Origin: Morchella semilibera
Lineage: Eukaryota > Ascomycota > Pezizomycetes > Pezizales > Morchellaceae
Direction: 5' to 3'
Assembly (NCBI GenBank): GCA_009192285.1
Contig: CM018608.1
Location: 1 to 64,000, forward strand
Length of the DNA stretch: 64,000 nucleotides
This document shows, piece after piece, positions 45,720-57,996 of the stretch. Position 1 is the stretch's first letter; the number at the start of each line of letters is the position of its first letter. The notes under the pieces were generated by a model. It ran no database searches and was not told the DNA's origin. It saw only the letters and a program-made list of their open reading frames with translations. The position numbers and the translations under genes are program-made.

Positions 45720-46547
45720 TCAGTAATAGCTACGAGTTTCTTTTTTCTTCGGGCTTTGTGCAAGATTGTATGCACGCTCTAGGGAAATGGAAATGGTTGC
45801 AGGTGAATCCGCTCTTTCCACCCAGTGTCCTGTATATACGTATTATAATTAAGGATATATGTATAGTACGTACTATACATGTATGTACTCTACTAATCGT
45901 GCCATTCCGTAAGTATCAATGGATTAGACGCTAGATACATAATAACGATCAGTGGCTACAGTTGTAAAAAAAGATTGATAACAGCAGCGTAATAAAGTCT
46001 TACCATGCAGCTAATAAAGTCTTACCATGCAACCTGGTGGCAATTATATATATACAGAGCGACTTTAGGAGCCCTTTTATAATTATAATTTATAACAATA
46101 TTTGCCCGGCTAAAAAGCGTTAATGACATAGGAATGAATAGTGGTCTAGACCTTGCCACAAGATATATTCTCCCAAGCTCGTAACCACAACCCCAGCAAG
46201 GTGCAGGCCGTGGGTTTTATAAATATAATCCGAGTGATAATGTATATGTATGATTAAATGAGATTACCACTTATTTATTTATTTATACTTCATAACTAAG
46301 TAAGATTTCAGGCTGTGCAATAGTCCTCGACCTGTCCTACTCATATTATAGCCCTCAAAATTACATGTATTCAACCAACATGCAATATATATAGAGGCAG
46401 CTCTGATAACAATGCTTGGCGTGGAGTGTAAAGCGATGGGTCATCGAGCCAAGCCTCTTAATCTTCCTTTATAAGTCGCACATTTCTCATCGTCCCTCCC
46501 GCCCCTCGCAATTGCACATCACGACGCACTTAATATTTCCTTCTAAA
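45720..46547. other. Intergenic with a 22-nt tandem duplication
   Basis: TAATAAAGTCTTACCATGCA plus two bases is present twice in tandem (45990-46033). A palindromic stretch around AGTACGTACT lies near 45875. Otherwise AT-rich. Confidence 0.5.
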
Positions 46548-48392
46548 ATGTCGACAACAGGGTTGGCGAGTAGCCAAGGTACTATAAACGTGGTTTCATC
46601 CCCAATTCATTGCACAGCATACTAAGTTCTTTTTAATTTGTACATGTAGGTCCCAGCAGTCTCGGTAGCGGTGTCACAATCTGGTATCAAATCGAGGGAT
46701 GTAAAAAAGTAGAATTGGAAAATTTCACTGCAGCTGGGGATGACGTCTTTGATCTGGCAAAGGCAATCATGGAGAGAAGCAAGCTTGAGGATTCAGCGGA
46801 TACACTGTTTCTCTTCATCGCCAAACCCGGTGAAGAGAAGAAAGACTTGGACAACCTAGAGAATGAACTTGGTGATTAATTCCTTCCGTTTCGACCGGAT
46901 TGTTGGGTCCTACGATATTAAACGAACGAATCCGATCATCGTTGGGCTACCAGGTAAGTAACACTCATTTCGTTTTAACTAACTACGCATATTTGCTAAC
47001 TGTCATCGTTAAAGTTCCTCGCCGGTAAGCGAAACTTATTCTGTTTTCTAACTACGCATATTTGCGGATTGCACACTAACTTTGCTAGGATCACCTCCCG
47101 CTAAAAGACGACAAATCTCCCCAGGAGAAATAATTGTAAACGCGAGGAAGAGGCTCAAGGCGAGCATGGCCGCAGATTCACCGTCAAACCTCTCGAAGCT
47201 TCACGAAATTAAAAAAACATTGCATGTACGCGTCCGGCGGATGCCGAATTTAAGTTTCCTCTCGAATTAATCGATAAAGTTTTTGCGGAATTCTTGTTCA
47301 ACCGAGTCCAAATCACACCCACCCATGAGATATACCACTGCTGTGCAGACCAGCTGAAGGTTTCCATGAGCCTGTTTTACGATCTAGAAGTCCAGCGTGC
47401 CGATATTACGCGAAATTTTGAGGGGCGCCGGTATAGAGACCCAAGCCACTTATGCCGGTGGTACACTATATGTTACGGATGGCCACAGCGTTACGCACAA
47501 TCCTCCAACGATCATTATAGAAGTAAAGAGCGAGGCCGGTATTGGTTCTGAACCATCATTTCAGGCGCTCCATTACTACTATGAGTGCTTAACAAACAGG
47601 GAACTACTAACGGACGGGGGTTTCTTCTTTCCGTGCTTTGTCGTGACGGTGGTAGGACCGCGGATATCTGTTTCTGGTGCGGCATATACCACATGCTTTA
47701 CCTCGGAACCTTTTTGTTGTGCGATTATGGATTTCCAACTACCATCCCCTCTCGCGGTTCATTACAATCGCCACCACAAACTACATCTATTGCATCTGAT
47801 ACGTCTATTTCGTACGACGAAATCAATCCGGAAGACTATGTCTTTCCATACCCAACGACTTTCCATCATATAACCAGCCCCAAAGAACTGAAACCTCCAT
47901 ATACCATGCCGTTTGATAATAGACCATTTATATTCAAAGGACAACTGGAGGATGGACGACTTGTATGTATCAAATTCGTACGCCAATACGGAAGAGATGT
48001 CCGCATTTGGTGCGCAGAGGGGATTGGCACCTGAATTACTGGGATTCGAGAAACTTCACAGCGGATGGATAATGGTCGTCATGGAGTTTCTAGATATGCC
48101 TTGGAAAATGTTGAATGGGGTCCCCATGGGCCTGGAAGGTGTTAGGAACGTTCGTAAGAACATCCCTGACCCCATTACGCAGCTCCACAATAATGATCAC
48201 ATGGTGCACGGCGATGTTCGTGATAAAAATATTCTGGTTGATGACGCGAACAACATTTCAATCATCGACTTCGACTGGTTAGGGGAATAAGGAAAAGTGC
48301 TGTACCCAATGGATATAAACCTAGCTCCCTTTTTGAATCGACTGCAGGATGTGAGGCCGGGCGTGAAAATTCTCTTCGAGCACGACAAGTAA
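46548..48392 (+). pseudogene. Crinkler-type protein (header, REase-like, kinase-like), broken
   Basis: The start ATG 46548 leads through a short first exon and a 71-bp intron into a ubiquitin-like header domain of Crinkler type (46650-46875, with TIWYQIEGCKKVELENFTAA). A PD-(D/E)XK nuclease-like module follows, with IIIEVKSEAGIG near 47515-47550, then a protein-kinase-like domain (47930-48290). That domain has lysine in VCIKFV, catalytic-loop HGDVRDKN and DFDW. This module order is known in host-targeting or inter-organism toxin and effector proteins. Breaks: frame changes near 46878, 47235, 47415 and 48015, and an in-frame TAA at 48288-48290. The sequence 46965-47060 is partly duplicated in the second intron. 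As it stands it does not encode a continuous protein. Confidence 0.7.
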
Positions 48393-49221
48393 ATGGTCAA
48401 CCAATTGCTTAAGCATTAGCAGTTTTGTCTTTCTTTCTTTTCTTTTTAATGATTAGTAGCTGTTCTTTTTTTTATATGGGAACGTGGGTTTAGATAGCAA
48501 CACGCACAGGAGGATAGCAGGACAGGGGGGAATTCCGATTTTCAATTAACAGACCAGAGAATTGCTAGATGTTTTCAGTTATCATTTGAGAAAAAGTATT
48601 GTGAGTTGTACTTCCGGTTATAGCAACTCGTCAGGTGGTAATCTGTGATGAAAGGCTCGTAAAGGCGTAGCAGGTTAGTGACTAGATAAAAGTATGGTGC
48701 TAAGGGTGGTGAATTGAAAATCCTGCCTTCCTCTCGATCATGCGCGTCCCTTTGGGGCCGGTGGTAAAGCCTCAAATAAGTCAAATCATAGCTCGATGCT
48801 TTCATAGCTAGGTAGATCACAAAAGCCCAAACCTGGAGAACACACACAAGACGGAAGCAAATACATGAAGCTAAATAACAATAGACACCCCTCGGAACAA
48901 ATTAAGTCGTCATGAGCCAAAGACGAGCCAAATGTGACCTGTCACTTTTTGGAGGCGCAAGACGCACCCGACGCAACCAGACGCACCCAGGCGAGGGCTA
49001 CTTGGGGAAACCTATTTTTTGCTGATGAAAATGTTCACCCCGCCCGACCCCCTTGCAGTACGCCCCATATATAGGATACCCCAGCTGGCCAGGCCCTAGC
49101 TAGAGGTCGATATATCAAAAGTTAAGTAAGGGGCCGGGATCTACTTTATTCAAACATCGACTCACACCACCGTACTCTTTTAAAAACATAGCAAAACATT
49201 AATATACCCGCCGAAGTTGAA
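48393..49221. other. Intergenic, no gene seen
   Basis: No coding sequence was recognised. GACGCACCCGACGCAACCAG is a small local repeat near 48960-48990. Confidence 0.4.
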
Positions 49222-50767
49222 ATGCCTTGGGCCAAGCCTAAACCGTATGTGGAAGAGGAAACGTTTCGGACTGAGAACAAAGTTATAGGGAGTGACTGGA
49301 TTGATACCGTAGGTCCTATCAGATGGACCTGTCGGTTAAGGATATTCTTTGGCGATGAAAAGGGCACGTGCTAATTGAGTACTCTCACTTGATCTTCTTT
49401 ACTGACTCGATTTCAATTTTCTGCAGGGAGTTACGCGCGAGGCAGTGGCTTTCTCGTTAGTTTGACGCCCGCGAGCACAAAAGATCTGATAATGACGGCC
49501 GGGCATAACCTTGTTGATAACGAAGGGAACTATGCAAAATCTATTGAAGTATGGTTTGCGGGAGGAAAATATACTGGCAGTATAGGGTCCGAGACGGTAA
49601 CGGTGACGAAAGATAAAAACGAGTATTTCGCCTCGCGAAGTTATGAAAATAACCCCACCGAAAGCAATGCTATAAACGACTATGGGTATATACTGCTAAA
49701 AAAGCTACCCGACGGGCAGTCTCGCGGGGGATTTAGTTACAGTGCTATCATGGAGGAAAAGTTGATACTTGAGAAGGAGGCGACAGTCTTTGGTTATCCC
49801 GCCCAGTTACATGATGGGAGCATTATAACCTCGGATTGGGCCTTGAATGCCATGGGGAAAATCACGCGGATCGAATTGGACGGACGACAGCTACAATATG
49901 CGATTTCAACTGAAAAGGGTCATAGTGGTGGTCCAGTTTGTGTCAAAAACGGAGATCATTATACCGCAATTGGGATACAGTAAGTATATCCACAAAGATA
50001 AATTGAAGAATATACATGTAGTTGCTAATATATATAAAAGTAATTACGCGGGAGAGACTGAAAAGATAGGAAATTGTGGCTCAATACTTACCTGCCGTAA
50101 CCTCTTCGAAATGCTCGAACGTTGCTACGAAAGGGCATCTATTGAACTTTGCCTACCAAAGTCTAAAGCTAGTTCAAGTGAAATCCTATTGAAAATACCC
50201 CTGGACGCCGATCTAGAGTAATTGCACAACATGGCATGGATAAATATACCGAATTTAACTTGATCCCAGTTGAAACATACCCGGTGCCAACGGCCGATTC
50301 TCAAAAGACAGCTCAAACTCCGAAGTATGTAATTGCTGCCATTCATCGAAATCCGTTTATCGTACTGGAGTTCTGTAAAAGCTCAAAGCAACGGCCCGGA
50401 ATGGTGGTTAACTCCATGGAAGAAGACCTTATGAATGGCCGACCAACAAAGAGAAATCTTGTCGAACTGAGGAATACATCACTCCCCCCTAGGAGCAGTG
50501 CCAAAGCCAAAGCTTGGACCATTAATACGGTTGGAGCCCCGAGAGACACTTTGAGAATCCCGAAAGCGGCCCTTGATCTTAAGCTCGAGGAGTCGGAATG
50601 CGACTGCATAGAATCAGCTGAAATCCCAATAGTCGAACTAGTGGGAGAGCTCGCCCCGGCGAAGGAGGTATGAAGAAAGATAGCTTTTGGCCCTATACAA
50701 TGATTATAAACTAATCACGTACACGCAGCTACAATACAACAAGTTTTTCGTCGGTGGATTTATCTAG
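49222..50767 (+). CDS. Trypsin-like serine protease-domain protein
   Basis: The exons are 49222-49367, about 49431-49979, 50041-50221 or beyond, and a last exon 50729-50767. The chymotrypsin-fold triad is visible: His in TAGHN (about 49490), Asp in INDYGYILL (about 49680) and Ser in GHSGGPV (about 49920). There is no signal peptide, so an intracellular protease is likely, as in fungal and bacterial conflict systems. Two points need care. The first acceptor must be GGGAG rather than CAG to keep the frame. The frame also stops at 50221 while protein-like sequence (VIAQHGMDKYTEFNLIP) continues one base out of phase to 50667. This C-terminal part then splices cleanly to LQYNKFFVGGFI. Either a base error or a real frameshift lies near 50200. 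Confidence 0.75.
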
Positions 50768-51785
50768 CAAGGTGGGTTTGAGTCCATGTTTATAATGTAA
50801 GAAGAATTTATATTTCCTTTGTGGAAAGTGTTGCCCCTCTTCTATTGGAAGATACTTACGTGTATCTTAGATCATCAAAGTGATAAATGATAGATGTAAT
50901 CTATTTCATGGTGATGTAGCCTGTAGTAAAATTCACAAGCCGGATCAGTGATATAAAATCCGTTTTGCGAGGTCTCTGTGACATATTTGTGACTGCTTCA
51001 GCTTAGAGGAGATAGGAAGCAAAAACGTCCTGCCATTAGAGAATCACAGGGACCCTATCTTCTCAATCATGGCTATGTCCTACTCATTTGAAATTTCTTT
51101 TTCCAATACTTCACAGTGCAGACCAGCCGTGAAGGGAAGGCAGTTTCAAATGACGCAACTGATGGATATATGTATGTATGCAAGTAATGGTTCGTTTCTA
51201 CGCGGGCTGCTCCAACTTCAAATATGTAGCTTTGGAATCCCAATCTCAGCCGCATATAGATAAAGGATAGTACAATGCAAAGTACCACAGTAATCAAAAT
51301 GCCGTCCCGACCGTTCTATAGGTATGATGAGGTTGCGTCGTTAAACCTTCTGTAAAATTAACAATAGCATTCGATATTTCCTCTTTCTGCAAGTGTTTGT
51401 GGGCATATTTTATGAGAGTTGTCTTTGATTAGTGAGGAAATCAAGTAAAGTCCGACAACGAGAAGAGGTCGGTTTTATTTACAACCTCACTTATAATTAG
51501 CTATCCCAGTTGCATGTCCTCCCCATAAATCATGTTGCACTACATTTACATATCAACTAGCTGCATAAGATACAGGGAGCAATGTCATGGGGCCTAGTTG
51601 TTTCTGTGATTAGAAGGTTGTAGGTATGTGCCTTGCTATATAAATACATACATGCGTGGTATTTTAGGAAGATTCCAGTATCCTGTGAGATATTGTTTCA
51701 GGGATCCATGAATTGAGCTTTCTATATCCACAAGTTTTCTTCTGCTCCCTAATCTTTGCCTCTCATTCTTGCCAACTTGCTACAG
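50768..51785. other. Intergenic and unplaced 5' part of the next gene
   Basis: No coding sequence recognised. The first exon of the vWA gene at 51786 must lie somewhere in the last few hundred bases, since its first recognised exon follows a CTACAG acceptor. Confidence 0.4.
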
Positions 51786-53216
51786 GATTCCGCTGACAAG
51801 CTCTCATTCGGCCTAAAACTCTCGGAATCCTACCATTCCGCGGCATTCTACCTCGCTCTCAATCTAGCTTTCCTAAAAGAACTATGGTCTGTGATCACTA
51901 TTTATCGCATTGTTATAATGTCTATAAGTCTAATTGAGTCGGTAAATTACAGGCTTCTCAGAATACAGAAAACTATCTCGCATATCTCAATAACTATGTC
52001 GAGGAGCGTTCTTTGCAAGTGTTCTATCCGGTGGGTTCGGAGGAGCTACTGAGTATTGCCGAGCAGGCCGACAGCCTGGTCAAGAGCGTCCACCCGAAAT
52101 TCATACAAAGTTCCGAAGTGGCAATGGACATGTCCCTTTTAGCTTTGTACAGGATAGTTTTGTTGCTCGGTATATCGTCCTTGAGATCTATTGTTTTCAA
52201 GCCCAATTCTCATGATGCTTAGATGATAGCGGGTCTATGAAGATATCCGAGGCAGGACGGCGAATTCAGGCACTTCAAGTCTTTCTGACCCGCATCACCG
52301 AAATCAGCACTCACTTCGTCAGTGATGGTATTACAATACGCTGGTTTAACAAACAGGAAGGGGTGGATAATGTGAAGGATACCAGTAAAATCCCTCAGAT
52401 TATCAAGGAAAATCCTTTTCGTGGCTGGACAAAGATTGGCTCAGAGTTAAGAGATAAGATCTTGGAACCCTTCGTGCTTCAACCGGCACGTGAGAAGGCA
52501 TTGAAGAAACCTGTCATGGTGCTTATTATCACTGACGGGGAGGTGAGAAGATACCCACTGTAATCTTGATGGTATAGACTAATAGATTGGAAGCCTGCCG
52601 GAGAAGCCCCGGGCATACTAAAATCAGTAATATTACAAGCACAGCGTGATCTCCGAAAGTTGAAATATGCACGAACTGGTTGGAGCCATGTTTCTTGATT
52701 TTCAACCACGGCCAAATCTCTACGTTCATAGCAGACTGACGTTAATAAAATAGCTGTTGCATTTCAAATTGCTCGCGTGGGGAACAGTAAAACCGCCAAA
52801 GATTTCTTACATAAGCTAGATATTGATCCAGAGATTGGGTATTCCGTTGATTGTATAGCAGGTAAGGGAACCCCATGCCAGTTTCAAGCAGGTACTCGTA
52901 CTTAGACCATCCGAAATAATAGAAGAGGGGATTGAAAAGGCGGAGCAGCTACTAGATGGCGATGATTCTTCTGCAGCAGATCTTTGGGTTTGTTAATCTT
53001 ACTCATGCTCATTATTGATGGAAAGCCCTCTAACACTAGCTTGCAGCTGACGAAACTGTTGTTGGGTGCCATCATGGAAGGGGTAAGACTTAAATTTCTG
53101 AATCCAAATTTGCAGAATCGAGAAAAAATCGTTTCTAACTTCCCTAATATCAGTATGACAAAACAAACGATGGAGATGAGGATGACGAGGGTAAGGTTAT
53201 TGATGGGAAGGAATGA
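51786..53216 (+). CDS. vWA/MIDAS-domain protein (paralog 2)
   Basis: The exons recognised are 51786-51890, 51953-52169, 52223-52542, 52594-52678, 52754-52861, about 52906-52987, 53047-53082 and 53154-53216. A helical region (YLAYLNNYVEERSLQVFYPV) leads to the MIDAS motif DDSGSM (the codons span an intron) and ITDGE. IARVGNSKTAKDFL, the LTKLLLGAIMEG exon and an acidic tail (YDKTNDGDEDDEG) follow. Exons of 85, 108 and 36 nt match paralog 3 exactly. The exon near 52906 is one base out of phase with its neighbours, so either it is misplaced or a frameshift is present. The start codon is not identified. Confidence 0.7.
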
Positions 53217-53719
53217 GGATAGTGCATGATGATGTTCCGCATTCCTGCATTTGTGTTATATATGCATGAAGGTGCTGGTAGTGGTAGTGTTAGTATATAC
53301 CTACATATATATATAATGTGGGGAGATCTAGATGATGCCTACGTGTAGATCTCAGAGTAGTACTTATGTACATGTACCTACATAAAACTTTAGTTCCACA
53401 GCTAGGTGGAATTAAGAGCAGTAAATAATATTCCCGCTTCAGCCCTTTGGTCACGCAGCTAAGTACTTGTAGTCGGCGAGCTGATCAGAGCATTCCGCTC
53501 CTTCATCCATACTTTAATTAATTTCTCAAGTTATATACATACAGTGGCATTTAAAGTTTATTCTATACTTCATGGAGGTCGATACCATGTACCAGTAAAA
53601 GCTAATTAGTGATATTAATAATGACCATGCGAGTGAGATTCTATGAATCCAATCTAGAGAATTAAATACATACAGAAGGATTACTTCAACTCAGGGTTTC
53701 TAGGCTATAGCTAGGCCCT
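53217..53719. other. Convergent intergenic region, no gene seen
   Basis: It separates the 3' ends of the vWA gene and the lectin-like gene. AT-rich, with no other feature. Confidence 0.45.
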
Positions 53720-54707
53720 TCACAAAATTGCACATATTTGAGCGTTAAGTACATTTGCCATGAACCGTTCCTCGCGATCGCCTCCTCCAGCACTACTAAC
53801 AAAGGCACCATCAGCCCCGATAGTCCCAATCTTTCTTCGACTTCTTCCTTCTTCTTCTAAAGCTACTATATCCCCAGTTTCCGTCTTATAGAACACATTG
53901 AGACAACCATTGTCAACCGATGCAGCAATCCGAACCGGAAGACTTTCATCTTCGAGTTTGCCGGTAGTATCATCTGACGCAAGTTAGAATGTATGGTTTT
54001 CCCATAGCTAACGGCATACATATATAGCTTTTCACGTACCTATCCATGGCCGACTATTTCCTTCGTAGGTACATTGGTGAATAGATCTATCCAGATGTAC
54101 ATAAAAAACATGTATGCGACCAGCTTTAGTGACGGCTGAGATACTTGTGTCCTTGATTGGACTGGCCACCGAAAGTTCTCCTGAAGCCTCCCACATACCC
54201 GCACCGCTTGAAAGGTCGGAGCAAATAAGCTCTCGTATCGCTCTACTAGATTTATCCTGATAATAAAGGTGTAGATCCCCCTCGTGTTTGATAATGGACA
54301 ACTCCGTCCCAGGAGCTGCTACGAAACCCAAGCCCGATAACCCCCCAGTATCCATTCCTCATCGTCTGACAATTGGTAATCCTGCAAAACATTTGATTCG
54401 TTTAGGCAAATGACAAGTTCCTTTTCACGCACATCCGGTCAGCGATCGAAATAAAATCGAAAGAAGCTAGACACATGTATGTATATAGCTAGATAGGTAT
54501 TTTCCAAACCCTTTCGTCGTCGAGATAGTATGCTACTGATGTGCCTGGTTTTGCTGGCCCAATGAAATCTGGAAGCGACCAATCTTGGAAGAAAGATCTT
54601 TTGATGAGATTCCCATCTGGCAACTGGTAAATGTAGTGAACGGCCTCATCACGTTCAACAGGTATCGCAGAGAGGGCTTCAAGATAACGGGTGATGAGGT
54701 CGGTCAT
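53720..54707 (-). CDS. Fucose-lectin-like beta-propeller protein
   Basis: Three exons, 54707-54510, 54381-54040 and 53973-53720, encode about 264 residues without a signal peptide. The repeats are those of the Aleuria-type fungal fucose lectin propeller: VHYIYQLPDGNLIKRSFFQD, LHLYYQDKSSRAIREL, IHVFYVHLDRSIHQCTYE and LNVFYKTETGDIVAL. Each blade has the Y..(D/N)..G.I pattern. Phases agree across both introns only if one more G is present in the GGGGGG run near 54341-54346; as given the frame breaks there. The donor of intron 1 (GTTTGG) is weak. Proteins of this group bind fucosylated glycans and are often defensive; binding residues cannot be confirmed here. Confidence 0.75.
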
Positions 54708-55898
54708 GGTGCAATTTAACTCTTGAGATGGGGTTTAAACATTTCTATGCATAGTGACATACATATAAATATTCGAACCCTCATATTTAGATTTAAACTA
54801 GAGATTTTGATGATATAAATCCTGCTAATTAAAGTATCTATGCAATAGTGCATATATCATTTCTTACTTTCCACGCGCGCGCGTACCTTCACCTACAACA
54901 TGTATCTAACTAGATCTAGACCTACATCATACCTCACATTGATATAGGGAGGGGGGCAGGTTAACACTACCTGGGCACCACAAAAACCTAACAATCTTTG
55001 AGTATGCGCAGGAGAAATGGTTGTTGGGGGTTAGAATTCATAAACAGACACAATATAGTAGGGTGCCAGGACTTTTCGAACAGGGCTGTACCGTACGTGT
55101 AACTATTCTCAATGTTTAGTAATAACAGGGTACATGTATCATTGGCCCACATATCGCGCGCAGTTTGTTTTCTCTCCCAAGTATATAGAGTACATGGTGT
55201 TGGCATGCTTATCGAAAGCGGGGTATCTCGATGCATGAGAATATTGCGATTGCGGGGAAGGTGATGATGTATTTATGCTTCAAGGTCTTGCCTTACAATT
55301 GGCCATTCTATTATCAACTGCGCATGTGGCTTTCCTGTTTTAAACTAAACCACTACATGCTTGCAGCATACACACAACAAGGCAGCGAGTACTCGAACTC
55401 TACTTTGATGCAATATGTGTGTACTAGCTAGCTGATGACTCGAGTGTGCAGCCAATGTCAAGTAATCCCCCCCCCCCCGCCGCCGTGTTTCGAGGATGCG
55501 CAATGCCAGCATCTATATCTTTCAGTGTGTATATGTAGCTAGTACCTATTTTGTATTTGGGGATATTTTAGAGCTCGGTTATAAAACTTATGATAGCTTA
55601 GAAATTTAATTCACTTCCCCAAGCTTATTATAAGCCCCATACATATATATATATATATATGTATCAATGCTTGGATGTAACTATCTACCTAGCTAGTAGG
55701 TACATACGATATATGAAATCTCGAACACTCTACTTATATCTACTAATTAACTAAATCTCTGGCCCGAAAGCAAGCTCCAGCTTGATACAGCTCCCAGCTA
55801 CGCTACCAGCAGAACTATATCCACTTTACATCTCGAGCCCCCCCCCCCAGTTACTCCCCCGTAAATCCAGCGTGAAGAGAACAGAAGCTATCAGCACG
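54708..55898. other. Intergenic, with a repeat shared with 12.4 kb
   Basis: Bases 55000-55065 (GAGTATGCGCAGGAGAAATG onward) match 12367-12427. A C-run lies at 55467-55477 and a TA dinucleotide tract at 55641-55660. The true ATG of the next gene is 55899; the open frame before it has no ATG start. Confidence 0.55.
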
Positions 55899-57996
55899 AT
55901 GCCAGATATCGCTACCTATTTCGAGCTATTCGACCCCGAAACCGATCATGATCCCAAGGTAGAAGCGATTGTCGAATTCATTGAATCTCACCCCTTATGC
56001 GCACTTGAAAAGTCCCCAAATAATGAGTTACCACCACTACACCACGCGATAAAGGAATTAGCATCACCCGGATTCAACGATCACGACATCACTAACATTG
56101 TGAAAGCTCTTCTCAAGCACAACCCAGAGATCGATTTCAAAGATACCCATGGACGAACTCCCCTGTGGATAGCAGCCAGCAAGGGAGAGGAGGAAGTTGT
56201 CAGGATTCTTCTACAGAGTGGGGCGTCTCCTTTGGTTGAATGCTTCACATGCAAACTTAGTGTACTTCACATTGCTGCGCAAAAGAGACATATTGAAGTA
56301 GTACGGCTACTACTTGAGAAAGAGATACCCGTCGATCCTCAAGATTCCAAAGGCGAGACACCTCTACTTAAGGCAGTCAGGAATAACGACTTGGAAATGG
56401 TAAAGGTGTTAATTGAGCATGGGGCCTCGAAATCAACTCAGAACAAAGCTGGCGAGTCTCCAGAGAGCCTAGTCACGGCAGAGAACGGTATTTTATATGT
56501 GGACCCGAAAGTAGAAACAGAAATCACTGGTAAAGTTTCGAATGTACGTACCGTTAGTTTTCTTATGTTATATATATAGTCATTGCTTACTTCATTACGC
56601 CCTAGTCAAATGGCTGACATCCGGAATCACATTAGAGACCCAGTATCTATGATGAAGAAGAGGAAGAGGAAGAGGAAGATGGGGAGGACAATGACTATGA
56701 CTACGAAAACGACCCGTTCCTCCACAAATTCCTTGACCATATTGAAGACAGAAAACTCGAAAAGTTTTTCACCCGTGACGGCGCAAAACTCAAAGAAGCT
56801 CTCCGTCCAAGCGTTAAACAAGCCAAGATTTTAATTGAGGCATTACGCGCAGAAAATGAGGAATCTGCTTCGGAAGTAGCATTACTCACTTTATATGATC
56901 TGGCTATCCTAATTGGTAATGGGCCCGTGGAAGAAACTGTTCTTGCTGATTTAAACTAGAGGCTTACCTATAGATCCTTGTATTAGATGATAGTACCTCA
57001 ATGAGGTGGGAGGAGCAAGGTACACGAATCCAGGTTCTCCAGGACTTCCTAAAAGCAATATCTTATATATTTTCCTTCGCCCGCAACGAAAGAAACGGTA
57101 CGATACGACGGATACGGTTCCTAAATAGCAGAAAGGGGGGCGACCATGTCGACCGTGCTTCAGTGGAAAAACTACTCTATAAACACCCCTACACTGGCAT
57201 GACAAGGATAGGATCCCAGCTTAAGAAAAAGATCCTGATTGATTTAGTCAACCCAAATATGCCAAGGCCTCTACTTGTAATGGTCATAACAGATGGAGAT
57301 GTAATATCCCAGAAACCTTATGACCATTTCTTGAGATTTACTATTTCTAACTGGTGATTTGATTTCTTTTTTTTAGGTGCAAGGTGAAAGGAAGAATGTT
57401 TTGTACGACGTTCTCACCGAAGTTTATCAATTCTGTCAGGATTTCCCCACTGGAGAATACTGTTAGTTCCTTCTATCCGCCTTTGTTCTTGGGATTACCT
57501 GATCCTAACTATTCCTTCAACTATTAGCTGTCTCTTTTAAGTTTTGTCGTATCGGGGATGACCAAGGCGCAAAGGATATGCTTGAAGATCTTGACAATCA
57601 TGAGCAATTGGGGAAGCATATCGACTGTCAGCGAGGTATGCGCATGACCCCAGTTCCTATTTCTTTTTGACTGTCCTCAATCTAATGTGGAGCCATATAC
57701 AGCAAATGTCAATCTTGCGTCTATTATCAATAGGACCAATTCCTTTGAGTTTCAGGAGGTATACAATTTACTTTCGTATTCCAAGTTCCCATTTACTAAC
57801 CTAGACGGGTGCCATCAGCTTACTAAACTCTTGATTGGCGCAATCTCTTCTGAAGTAAGTTTTATGGAGCATTTTCACGGGCGAAAAACAGGATAGCTAA
57901 CATACGGTTTATTAGTGGGATGATGCCGAGGATTCTAGTGATTCCAACCTTTCAAGCCCGATCGAAAAACCATCCATCCCAAATAGCCCATTATGA
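55899..57996 (+). CDS. Ankyrin-vWA/MIDAS protein (paralog 3)
   Basis: Eight exons in consistent phase: 55899-56543, 56636-56915, 56987-57300, 57377-57461, 57528-57635, 57703-57758, 57819-57854 and 57916-57996, giving about 534 residues. Residues 30-200 contain four ankyrin repeats (DTHGRTPLWIAASKGEEEVV, LHIAAQKRHIEVVRLLL, DSKGETPLLKAVRNN). An acidic linker (YDEEEEEEED) and a helical region follow. Then comes the vWA fold with MIDAS DDSTSM (the codons span an intron) and ITDGD, FCRIGDDQGAKDML, LTKLLIGAISSE and a short acidic tail from WDDAED. It is intact and the best model for the three-gene family. The ankyrin part is present only in this paralog. It is probably an intracellular metal-dependent interaction protein; the pathway is unknown. 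Confidence 0.87.
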
